Below are positions 27,566 through 34,751 of a stretch of 64,000 nucleotides of DNA, in pieces; the first letter of the stretch is position 1; every line of letters starts with the position of its first letter. A program made the position numbers and the translations under genes. The DNA lies in contig NZ_JAJOYT010000004.1 of assembly GCF_021290965.1 (NCBI RefSeq), positions 186,001-250,000 of the forward strand. The letters are read 5' to 3'. The notes below the pieces were generated by a model. It ran no database searches. It was not told where the DNA came from and worked only from the letters and a program-made list of their open reading frames with translations. Source of the stretch: Rheinheimera faecalis. GTDB lineage: Bacteria > Pseudomonadota > Gammaproteobacteria > Enterobacterales > Alteromonadaceae.

Positions 27566-27882
27566 ACTCAAGGTCTGAGCAAGCCAGCAGGTGAAGTTCC
27601 GACCTTGAAACTTCAATCACACTTTCACTTAAACTCCGATATTCCTCGCATTTTTTGTCTATTTGACCATAAAACCAACATTTGAACTAAAGTTCTGAAG
27701 TTGACTGCCGATACTATAGTTAGCTGCAAAAATACCCACAATAAAATAATGTAACCCTCTAAATTTATTCAATAAAATTAAATAAATTCCTCAAGAAAAA
27801 CCTCCTGACGTCGATACAGTAATTAAGCAGGGAACAACAAAATAATTACTCTGCAAACATAAAAAAACTCAGGAGATATACC
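27566..27882. other. intergenic region upstream of flagellin 1
   Basis: About 317 AT-rich bases hold an eight-pair, long-loop inverted repeat (TCAAGGTC/GACCTTGA near 27567-27608) without a T-tract, the sigma-28 promoter at 27688-27714, and then an AT-rich untranslated leader of about 160 bases ending in CAGGAG before flagellin 1. No further gene is seen. Confidence 0.6.
27688..27714 (+). promoter_or_regulatory. sigma-28 promoter for flagellin 1
   Basis: TAAAG, 14 bases (ttctgaagttgact), then GCCGATAC: seven of eight -10 positions and all -35 positions match. Its spacer is close to that of flagellin 4 (shared ctgaagttg), pointing to duplication of the gene together with its promoter. Confidence 0.9.
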
Positions 27883-28713
27883 ATGGCTTTATTTGTTAAT
27901 ACTAACGTTTCGGCGTTAAATGCCCAAAGGCAACTAATCAATTCAGGCAAATCATTAGATACAGCGTTTCAACGTTTATCTTCAGGTTTCCGTATCAATA
28001 GTGCTGCAGATGATGCTGCAGGCTTACAAATCAGTAACCGTTTAACAAGCCAGATTAATGGTTTGGATCAAGCAATAAGAAATGCGAACGACGGCATTTC
28101 ATTGTCTCAGGTTGCTGAAGGCGCGATGGATGAAATCACCAACGCCTTACAACGAATTCGTGTACTTGCAGTGCAATCACAAAATGGTATCAACAGTTCC
28201 AGTGACCGTATTGCACTACAAAAAGAAGTATCAGCATTAAAGGCGGAAATCAGCCGGATTGCAGCAACAACTCAGTTCGGTGGCGTGAAGTTACTGGATG
28301 GTAAGTATTCATCAACCTTCCTGGTTGGTGCAAATGCGGGCCAGACGATCAGCGTCAATATATCGCGAGCTGGTGGTGGTTTTGGTTCCTCAGGTTTGGG
28401 TATTGCAGGCTTAAGTATCAGCAGTTTAGCTGGCGCTTCCCGGGCATTGGCAAGCATAGACAGTGCTATTAATGTGATTGACTCCAAGCGGGCAGACTTA
28501 GGTGCGATTCAAAACCGCTTCCAGTCAACAATCCGTAACTTATCGAACATTGTCGAAAATATTTCGTCAGCACGAAGCCGTATCAAAGATACAGACTTCG
28601 CAAAAGAGACAGCTGACTTAACTCGTGCGCAGATTTTGCAACAGGCCAGTACTACCATTCTGTCCCAGGCGAATCAAAGACCGCAGGCAGCACTGTCTTT
28701 ATTACAAGGTTAA
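27883..28713 (+). CDS. fliC: flagellin 1 of 4
   Basis: A 276-residue short flagellin with conserved D0/D1 ends: [15 protein letters not shown] and [20 protein letters not shown] at the N terminus, [20 protein letters not shown] and [19 protein letters not shown] at the C terminus. The exposed middle (about 165-205) is small and Ser/Gly-rich ([20 protein letters not shown]), a likely site for O-glycosylation. CAGGAG precedes the ATG. It has its own sigma-28 promoter and terminator, so it is monocistronic. Confidence 0.96.
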   Translation: MALFVNTNVSALNAQRQLINSGKSLDTAFQRLSSGFRINSAADDAAGLQISNRLTSQINGLDQAIRNANDGISLSQVAEGAMDEITNALQRIRVLAVQSQNGINSSSDRIALQKEVSALKAEISRIAATTQFGGVKLLDGKYSSTFLVGANAGQTISVNISRAGGGFGSSGLGIAGLSISSLAGASRALASIDSAINVIDSKRADLGAIQNRFQSTIRNLSNIVENISSARSRIKDTDFAKETADLTRAQILQQASTTILSQANQRPQAALSLLQG

Positions 28714-28779
28714 TTATTCAACAATAACTACTATATATTGAATCGATCTTTAGTACGACTCCTGAGCTTTATGCTCTTT

Positions 28780-28810
28780 GGCCATACGGCTTTACCGTAT
28801 GGCCTTTTTT
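28780..28810 (+). terminator. terminator after flagellin 1
   Basis: A ten-pair stem GGCCATACGG/CCGTATGGCC with a five-base loop, followed by T6. It ends the flagellin 1 transcript. Confidence 0.9.
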
Positions 28811-28860
28811 ATTTGTATCTAATAGTGGAATGTTTATTTTTAAATAGTTTATTAAATAAC

Positions 28861-28887
28861 TAAAGAAACAATATTGTTAGCCGATAC
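28861..28887 (+). promoter_or_regulatory. sigma-28 promoter for flagellin 2
   Basis: TAAAG, 14 bases, GCCGATAC, about 75 bases before the flagellin 2 ATG. The spacer sequence differs from those of flagellins 1 and 4. Confidence 0.9.
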
Positions 28888-28962
28888 AGTATTTGAGTGG
28901 ATTAGATTAAATATAAAATGACGTATCCACTTTTCATTCAATAAACGCTCAGGAGAAAGGTT

Positions 28963-29793
28963 ATGGCGTTATTTGTAAATACCAATGTTTCGGCGCTGAA
29001 CGCGCAGAGGCAACTTATAAACTCGGGTAAAACCCTTGATACATCATTTCAGCGTCTTTCGTCTGGCTTTCGCATCAATAGCGCAGCAGATGACGCGGCT
29101 GGTTTGCAGATCAGCAACCGCCTGACCGCCCAGATACAGGGCCTGGATCAGGCGATCAGAAACGCCAATGACGGCATTTCTTTATCCCAGGTGGCAGAAG
29201 GGGCCATGGATGAGATTACCAATGCGTTGCAGCGCATCAGGGTTTTGTCAGTGCAATCGCAGAACGGTATCAACAGTTCGGCGGATCGCGTGGCGCTGCA
29301 AAAAGAAGTATCGGCGTTAAAGACTGAAATCAGTCGTATCGCTACAACCACCCAGTTTGGTGGTGTGAAATTGCTTGATGGGAAATATTCATCGACTTTC
29401 CTGGTGGGGGCCAATGCAGGCCAGACCATCAGTGTGAATATCTCCAGGACTGGTGGTGGATATGGTGCATCTGGATTAGGTATAGCAGGCTTAAGTATCA
29501 GTAGCTTAGCCGGCGCATCCAGAGCTCTTGCACAAATCGACAGTGCGATCAACGTAATCGACTCTAAGCGAGCCGACCTGGGTGCGATTCAAAACCGCTT
29601 CCAGTCCACGATACGCAACTTGTCGAACATTGTGGAAAACATATCTGCTGCACGCAGTCGGATTAAAGATACAGATTTCGCGAAAGAAACGGCTGAACTG
29701 ACCAGAGCGCAGATACTGCAACAGGCTAGTACCACCATCTTATCGCAGGCGAATCAAAGACCACAGTCAGCGTTGTCACTGTTACAGGGTTAA
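28963..29793 (+). CDS. fliC: flagellin 2 of 4
   Basis: A 276-residue flagellin nearly identical in protein sequence to flagellin 1 (ends and centre), but its codons are visibly GC-richer, so the two genes have diverged at silent sites while the protein has been held constant. The central surface region reads [20 protein letters not shown]. It has its own sigma-28 promoter. No strong terminator follows it, so read-through into flagellin 3 is possible. Confidence 0.96.
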   Translation: MALFVNTNVSALNAQRQLINSGKTLDTSFQRLSSGFRINSAADDAAGLQISNRLTAQIQGLDQAIRNANDGISLSQVAEGAMDEITNALQRIRVLSVQSQNGINSSADRVALQKEVSALKTEISRIATTTQFGGVKLLDGKYSSTFLVGANAGQTISVNISRTGGGYGASGLGIAGLSISSLAGASRALAQIDSAINVIDSKRADLGAIQNRFQSTIRNLSNIVENISAARSRIKDTDFAKETAELTRAQILQQASTTILSQANQRPQSALSLLQG

Positions 29794-29934
29794 CAGATTA
29801 GACAGAACTTCTAAGTTCAGCGACTGAGTCTACCCAAGCTGGTTGAAGCGACAAAGCATCAAACACGGCGGGTACAAAACGAACAGCACTGGTTCAGGAA
29901 GGCATTGGGCGTCTGAACCGTACGACCAACTTTA

Positions 29935-29960
29935 TGGCACTGCTCTGACGCACCTATAAG
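29935..29960 (+). promoter_or_regulatory. weak candidate promoter elements before flagellin 3
   Basis: No GCCGATA box is found in the 238-base gap. A TGGCAC identical to the -24 block of sigma-54 promoters is at 29935, but the expected -12 GC is missing (TGACG instead of TTGCW). TATAAG at 29955 could be a sigma-70 -10 with a poor -35 (TTATGG, 17-base spacing). None of these is convincing. Confidence 0.25.
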
Positions 29961-30031
29961 CGAGGAGCTCCTGCCAAAGGAAAAAAGGAAAGGCTTTATG
30001 GCTACTTATTTACTAACCGGAGGATGACACT

Positions 30032-30859
30032 ATGTCATTATATGTCAATACAAACGTATCAGCGATCAATGCACAACGTCAGTTAATTACATCTGGCAAT
30101 TCATTGGATACGTCATTTAAACGTTTATCATCAGGTTTTCGTATCAACAGCGCAGCTGATGATGCGGCGGGTTTACAGATCAGTAACCGTTTGTCGAGTC
30201 AGATCAATGGTCTGAACCAGGCAATCAGTAACGCCAATGACGGTATTTCACTGTCACAGACGGCTGAAGGTGCGATGGATGAGATTACCAACTCTCTACA
30301 GCGTATCCGGGTACTGGCAGTACAGTCGCAAAATGGTATCAACAGTTCGGCAGACCGTGTTGCATTACAAAAAGAAGTATCAGCGCTGAAAACGGAAATC
30401 AGCCGTATTGCAACAACAACTCAGTTCGGTGGCATTAAGCTGCTGGATGGTAAGTTCTCCGCCAAGTTCCTGGTTGGAGCCAATGCCGGACAAAATATCA
30501 GCGTGAACTTATCACGTACTGGTGGCGGTTTCGGTGCTTCAGGTCTGGGTATCAGTACTTTGTCGATATCCAGTGTTGGTGGTGCGTCAGCAGCATTAGC
30601 CAGTATCGATAGTGCAATCAAAACTATCGATAGCACAAGAGCGGATCTGGGTGCTTTACAAAACCGGTTCCAATCAACAATTCGTAACCTGAGTAACATA
30701 GTGGAAAACGTTTCAGCAGCGCGCAGCCGGATCAGAGATACTGATTTTGCTAAAGAAACCGCAGAGTTGACTCGTTCGCAGATCCTGCAACAGGCCAGTA
30801 CTACTATCCTGTCTCAGGCGAATCAGCGTCCACAGGCTGCCTTGTCACTGTTAGGTTAA
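30032..30859 (+). CDS. fliC: flagellin 3 of 4
   Basis: A 275-residue flagellin. The ends are conserved ([28 protein letters not shown]-like stretch; [11 protein letters not shown]). The centre has [20 protein letters not shown] and [16 protein letters not shown], shared with flagellin 4 rather than with 1 and 2, so 3+4 form one pair and 1+2 another. CCGGAGG lies eight bases before the ATG. Unlike the others it has no recognisable sigma-28 promoter, so it may be expressed at another time or by read-through from flagellin 2. Confidence 0.95.
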   Translation: MSLYVNTNVSAINAQRQLITSGNSLDTSFKRLSSGFRINSAADDAAGLQISNRLSSQINGLNQAISNANDGISLSQTAEGAMDEITNSLQRIRVLAVQSQNGINSSADRVALQKEVSALKTEISRIATTTQFGGIKLLDGKFSAKFLVGANAGQNISVNLSRTGGGFGASGLGISTLSISSVGGASAALASIDSAIKTIDSTRADLGALQNRFQSTIRNLSNIVENVSAARSRIRDTDFAKETAELTRSQILQQASTTILSQANQRPQAALSLLG

Positions 30860-30889
30860 TTTAAAACCCGGTAGTAATGAGATAGTCAA

Positions 30890-30922
30890 AAAAAACGGCC
30901 CCCACGAGGGGCCGTTTTTTTT
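30890..30922 (+). terminator. terminator after flagellin 3
   Basis: AACGGCCCC/GGGGCCGTT stem with a five-base loop, preceded by A7 and followed by T8, about 30 bases after the stop. Confidence 0.93.
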
Positions 30923-31058
30923 CGTTGTTGATATGCTTCAGGCGAATAAACCAATAAATTTGTAATTATTTTAAAAATATTTTCACGTGTAACTTGTTGA
31001 AAAATAAATAAAAGAGAAAAAATTTGCCGCTTGATGGAAAAAAATTGCCTTTTTTTAC

Positions 31059-31085
31059 TAAAGTCCTGAAGTTGCTTGCCGATAG
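31059..31085 (+). promoter_or_regulatory. sigma-28 promoter for flagellin 4
   Basis: TAAAG, 14 bases (tcctgaagttgctt), GCCGATAG. The spacer is a near copy of that of flagellin 1. The strong match and the AT-rich upstream stretch suggest a highly expressed gene. Confidence 0.9.
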
Positions 31086-31188
31086 CTAGTTAAGCCAAAT
31101 TGCAGTTTGGCGAGAATTGCGGGGTTCCGCTTAACAATAAAGGTTGTGCCAGGGTTTGCAGACCCGTCGCAGCTTTAAGGAGTGACTT

Positions 31189-32016
31189 ATGGCTTTAGCA
31201 GTAAACACCAACGTATCCGCGTTAAACGCACAACGTCAGTTATTAACATCAGGCAGTGCATTAGATACGTCATTCAAACGCTTATCTTCTGGTTTTCGTA
31301 TCAACAGCGCGGCTGATGATGCGGCAGGTTTGCAAATCAGCAACCGTTTAACCAGCCAAATCAATGGTTTGAACCAAGCTATCAGTAACGCAAACGACGG
31401 TATTTCAGTGGCTCAGGTTGCTGAAGGTGCAATGGATGAAATTACAACTTCATTACAACGTATCCGTGTATTAGCGGTACAATCTCAAAACGGTATCAAT
31501 GGTTCAGCTGACCGTATTGCATTGCAGAAAGAAGTTTCAGCCTTAAAAACTGAAATCAGCCGTATTGCTCAGAACACCCAGTTTGGTAACATCGACTTAC
31601 TGAAAGGTAACTTCTCAGCTAAATTCCTGGTGGGTGCTAACGCTGGACAAACTATCAGCATCAACCTGTCACGTACAGGTGGTGGTTACGGTACTTCAGG
31701 TTTAGGCTTGTCTACTCTGTCTGTATCGAGTGTTGGTGGTGCATCAGCTGCTTTAGCAAGTATCGACAGTGCAATCAAAACGATCGACTCAGCTCGTGCA
31801 GATTTGGGTGCGTTACAAAACCGCTTCCAATCTACAATCCGTAATTTAAGCAATATCGTTGAAAACGTATCAGCTGCCCGCAGCCAGATCCGTGATACAG
31901 ATTTTGCGAAAGAAACCGCTGAATTGACCAGGGCACAGATATTGCAACAGGCCAGTACTACTATCCTGTCACAGGCTAACACCAGACCTCAAACTGCACT
32001 ATCCTTATTAGGTTAA
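31189..32016 (+). CDS. fliC: flagellin 4 of 4
   Basis: A 275-residue flagellin, close to flagellin 3 in its centre (GGYGTSGLGLSTLSVSSVGG) and with the usual ends ([34 protein letters not shown]). Codon use is strongly biased towards a small set (for example GGT, GTA, TTA, CGT), consistent with the major, highly expressed filament subunit. AAGGAG lies seven bases before the ATG. Confidence 0.96.
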   Translation: MALAVNTNVSALNAQRQLLTSGSALDTSFKRLSSGFRINSAADDAAGLQISNRLTSQINGLNQAISNANDGISVAQVAEGAMDEITTSLQRIRVLAVQSQNGINGSADRIALQKEVSALKTEISRIAQNTQFGNIDLLKGNFSAKFLVGANAGQTISINLSRTGGGYGTSGLGLSTLSVSSVGGASAALASIDSAIKTIDSARADLGALQNRFQSTIRNLSNIVENVSAARSQIRDTDFAKETAELTRAQILQQASTTILSQANTRPQTALSLLG

Positions 32017-32045
32017 TAGTGACCTTTTAGGTAAAGAGTAAGAGC

Positions 32046-32074
32046 GGCGAAGACCTGTTATTAAAGTCTTCGCC
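32046..32074 (+). terminator. hairpin after flagellin 4 (probable terminator)
   Basis: A nine-pair stem GGCGAAGAC/GTCTTCGCC with an 11-base loop, followed by AGTTTT. The right arm overlaps the spacer of a sigma-28 promoter for flaG (32062-32088). Confidence 0.65.
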
Positions 32075-32088
32075 AGTTTTGCCGATAC
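32062..32088 (+). promoter_or_regulatory. sigma-28 promoter for flaG-fliD-fliS
   Basis: TAAAG, exactly 14 bases, GCCGATAC. It lies only 14 bases from the box to the flaG ATG, so the transcript would have a very short leader, with the AGGTAGG ribosome site near its 5' end. The match is strong, but the geometry is tight. Confidence 0.7.
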
Positions 32089-32102
32089 AGAGGTAGGCGT
32101 AT

Positions 32103-32507
32103 ATGAGTTCAGTAATTACGGGTAATTTTGGTTATCAGCCAACAGCCCCCAAAGCTGCTGCTAATGTCGCAGTTGAGCTGAACAAAATGCAAGGTATTTC
32201 AGAGACCGCTGCACCAGAATCCAAAGAAAAGGCTGAGACTGTGCAAGCAGAACAAGCTGTGACTACGGACGAATTAGGTGAAGCTGTTGAGAATATCAAC
32301 CAGTTTGTTAATTCTCAGGGACGTACTTTAAATTTTTCAGTCGATGAAGAGTCGGGTAAACCTATAGTAAAAGTGATTGATTTTGAAACCAAAGAAGTAA
32401 TTCGGCAGATACCGTCTGAAGAAGTACTGACTATGGCTAAAGCAATCAAAAGATTACAGGAAGATCTGGGTTCAGCGACAGGTTTGATGTTTGATAAAAC
32501 GATATAA
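32103..32507 (+). CDS. flaG: flagellar protein FlaG
   Basis: A 134-residue protein of the FlaG family, which affects filament length in polar systems. The N-terminal half is disordered and Glu/Ala-rich; the conserved C-terminal part is NFSVDEESGKPIVKVIDFET followed by KEVIRQIPSEEVL. It sits between flagellins and fliD, its standard place. Confidence 0.92.
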   Translation: MSSVITGNFGYQPTAPKAAANVAVELNKMQGISETAAPESKEKAETVQAEQAVTTDELGEAVENINQFVNSQGRTLNFSVDEESGKPIVKVIDFETKEVIRQIPSEEVLTMAKAIKRLQEDLGSATGLMFDKTI

Positions 32508-32521
32508 AGAGAGGGTGAATC

Positions 32522-33982
32522 ATGGCGATCCGGTCGTTAGGTGCAGCATCAGGGCTTGATCTTGAAAGTCTGGTTACACAGTTAGTTACAGTGGAGCGGA
32601 ACACTAAAGTCAGCCGTTTGGACAGCACTAAAAAAGAGCTGGATTCATCTCTTTCTGGTTTTGGCAAATTAAAATCAGCCTTAACTAAATTTAAAGATAC
32701 TCTTACGGCTTTGGGTGACGATAAACTCAGGGCCCGTACTACCAGTATTAAACAACCTACAGATACTAAAACCTACCTGGAAGCTAAATCCAGCAGTACT
32801 GCTGCACCTGGTAATTTTGATGTTAAAGTGAAATCTCTGGCGACAGGCAGTCGTCTTGAAAGTGCAGACCTTGCTTATGGCAGTGCCAGTGATGTAGTCA
32901 GTGCTACAGCTGGTAAATTGACTTTCGAGGCTGATGGAAAAAGTTTTGATGTAAACGTGACCGCTGGTATGACGTTGGATCAGTTTCGTAAAGCTGTGAA
33001 CAATGCGGAAGGCAACTTTGGCGTCAGCGCGAATATTATCAACGCTGGTTCAACGACAGGCACCAAGCTGGTATTGACCTCTTCGATTACGGGCATGAAC
33101 AATGACCTACGTATTACCAATGATAATGCCGCTTTAGACTCTCTTTCAACCAGGGCTAATGGCTCTACAATTGATGGCAGTGGCGGCATTGGAGTTGATA
33201 TTGCTGCTGGTGACGCTGAAATTGAAGTGGATGGCATCAGTGTTAAAAGTGAAAACAATACCTTTACCAACGCTATACAGGATACTGAACTGACGGTTTC
33301 AGCCGTCACTCCTGATGGTAATAATGCTACCCTCACTATTGAGACAGATAAAAAGGCAGCTGAAGAGAAAATCAAAGCTTTTATGGATGCCTACAATAGC
33401 TTGTTGACTGAAGTAAATACTTTAACCAAAAACCGTACTATAGGTGATGATGGCAAAACTGTGGTAGCCGAAGGTGGAGCTTTAAGTAGTGACCCTATGG
33501 TTCGAAGCATTATGAGCCAGGTGACTAAAACTTTGGGTAGTGCGTTTTCATCTGGTGGCGCCGAACTGAATAACTTATATGCCTTAGGTATTACTTTTAA
33601 TGACCAGGGTAAAATGGAAATCTCCAGCACCCGCTTATACGGCGCAGACTCTGGGCGCGAACGTTTTGATGATGCGCTGGAAAATAACTACGATAAAATT
33701 GCGGATTTATTTGGTGCCTCTGGAGGTATTACCAAGTCACTGGATAAGGTAATTTCCCAATTTACAGACCGCGATGGTTTATTAGTGAACAAAGAAACAT
33801 CACTGAAAGACCAACTTAAAAAAAATACTAAAGATCGTGAAGCTTTTGAACGATATATAGTGAGCTACGAAGAAACGTTACGTCAGAGGTATGGGGCTTT
33901 GGATTCTACTTTAGGCCAATTACAAAGTACCTCCAGCTATCTGGTGCAACAATTGGCAAATTTGCCTAGATTCGGTAGTTAA
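32522..33982 (+). CDS. fliD: flagellar filament cap protein FliD
   Basis: A 486-residue filament cap (HAP2). The start is RSLGAASGLDLESLVTQLV, and the C-terminal conserved region includes LTQ-like coiled coil (LKDQLKKNTKDREAFERYI) and ends SYLVQQLANLPRFGS. FliD caps the tip so flagellin can polymerise and may serve as adhesin. It follows flaG by 14 bases and precedes fliS by 12. Confidence 0.95.
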   Translation: MAIRSLGAASGLDLESLVTQLVTVERNTKVSRLDSTKKELDSSLSGFGKLKSALTKFKDTLTALGDDKLRARTTSIKQPTDTKTYLEAKSSSTAAPGNFDVKVKSLATGSRLESADLAYGSASDVVSATAGKLTFEADGKSFDVNVTAGMTLDQFRKAVNNAEGNFGVSANIINAGSTTGTKLVLTSSITGMNNDLRITNDNAALDSLSTRANGSTIDGSGGIGVDIAAGDAEIEVDGISVKSENNTFTNAIQDTELTVSAVTPDGNNATLTIETDKKAAEEKIKAFMDAYNSLLTEVNTLTKNRTIGDDGKTVVAEGGALSSDPMVRSIMSQVTKTLGSAFSSGGAELNNLYALGITFNDQGKMEISSTRLYGADSGRERFDDALENNYDKIADLFGASGGITKSLDKVISQFTDRDGLLVNKETSLKDQLKKNTKDREAFERYIVSYEETLRQRYGALDSTLGQLQSTSSYLVQQLANLPRFGS

Positions 33983-33994
33983 CAGGAGCTTGCC

Positions 33995-34435
33995 ATGAGT
34001 TACGGTATTAAGGCCTACAAATCTGTAGGTATCAAAGATGATTTAGCAGTAGCGGACCCGCATCGAATTATTCAGCTACTGATGCAGGGATCACTGGAAA
34101 ATATGGCAAAAGCCAAAGGTGCCATGGAACGTAAAGATTTTGCCGAAAAATCCCGTACTGTTTCAAAAGCTATGAGCATTATTTCCGCCTTACAACATTC
34201 CCTTGATATGGATGTTGGTGGTGAGGTGTCGCAGAATTTGTGGTCTTTATATGATTTTATGGTCAATCATTTGATGCAGGCCAGTCGTGAAAGCAGTCCT
34301 GCGAAAGTAGAGGATGTGATTGAAATTATGATCAAAATTAAATCCGGCTGGGATGCAATTCCGATGGAAGAACGGCAAAAAGGCTTCCAGATGCTGGCAG
34401 AGCGTCAAAGCCAGTCAGCATTGGCATCTGCTTAA
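33995..34435 (+). CDS. fliS: flagellin export chaperone FliS
   Basis: A 146-residue helical chaperone that binds the flagellin C terminus before export. It has the start GIKAYKSVGIKDDLAVADPH and the LMQGSLENMAKAKGAM helix. Its TAA shares a base with the ATG of the next gene, so the two are translationally coupled. AGGAG lies seven bases upstream. Confidence 0.94.
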   Translation: MSYGIKAYKSVGIKDDLAVADPHRIIQLLMQGSLENMAKAKGAMERKDFAEKSRTVSKAMSIISALQHSLDMDVGGEVSQNLWSLYDFMVNHLMQASRESSPAKVEDVIEIMIKIKSGWDAIPMEERQKGFQMLAERQSQSALASA

Positions 34436-34734
34436 TGACCCATGTTGTTAGCCAACTAAAGGACAAGCGCCAGCAACTAACAGAATTGCTGGCGCAAGAA
34501 GAATACTCTACTGAAAACTTTTCCACCTATTGGCAGGAGTTCGATCAACTCTTACGTCAACTCTGTGAGAACCCTCAACAAACACCTGATTTACAAAGTA
34601 TATTGGCAGATAACTTGCAGTGGGTTAGTCTTATCACTGAACAAGTCACTTCTGAGAGAAGTACTGTAGCTGCCAGGATGTTGCAATTACGCAAAGGTAA
34701 AAAGGCGCATCAAAGCTACGGAGACAACAATTAA
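34435..34734 (+). CDS. small FliT-like flagellar protein
   Basis: A 99-residue, largely helical, acidic-to-neutral protein. It has no motif I can name, but its size, helical character and place right after fliS (overlapping TAATG) fit the FliT-type export chaperone that binds FliD. The C terminus turns basic (RKGKKAHQSYGDNN). The name is inferred from context. Confidence 0.65.
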   Translation: MTHVVSQLKDKRQQLTELLAQEEYSTENFSTYWQEFDQLLRQLCENPQQTPDLQSILADNLQWVSLITEQVTSERSTVAARMLQLRKGKKAHQSYGDNN

Positions 34735-34751
34735 GCAGGTGCCAGGCCTTT

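Larger units (their letters stand above)
30860..31188. other. intergenic region between flagellins 3 and 4
   Basis: About 329 bases. It contains the strong terminator at 30890-30922, then a very AT-rich stretch (30940-31055, which may act as an UP element or bendable DNA), the sigma-28 promoter at 31059-31085, and a leader of about 100 bases ending in AAGGAG before flagellin 4. No gene is seen. Confidence 0.6.

Noticed and set aside
27567-27608. Terminator after the glycosyltransferase gene at 26018
   Set aside because: The stem is only eight pairs with a 25-base loop and no T-tract.
29148-29552. Long open frame on the minus strand across flagellin 2 (and similar ones at 28272, 30421 and 31686)
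   Set aside because: They are mirror frames of the conserved flagellin codons, repeat in each copy, and have no ribosome site of their own.
29935-29950. Sigma-54 promoter for flagellin 3
   Set aside because: The -24 block is perfect, but the -12 GC is missing, and that base pair is nearly invariant.
29794-30031. Possible insertion-sequence or transposase remnant before flagellin 3
   Set aside because: The gap has an odd composition and an inverted repeat, but translation in all frames gives nothing that I can tie to a transposase, and no flanking target repeats are visible.
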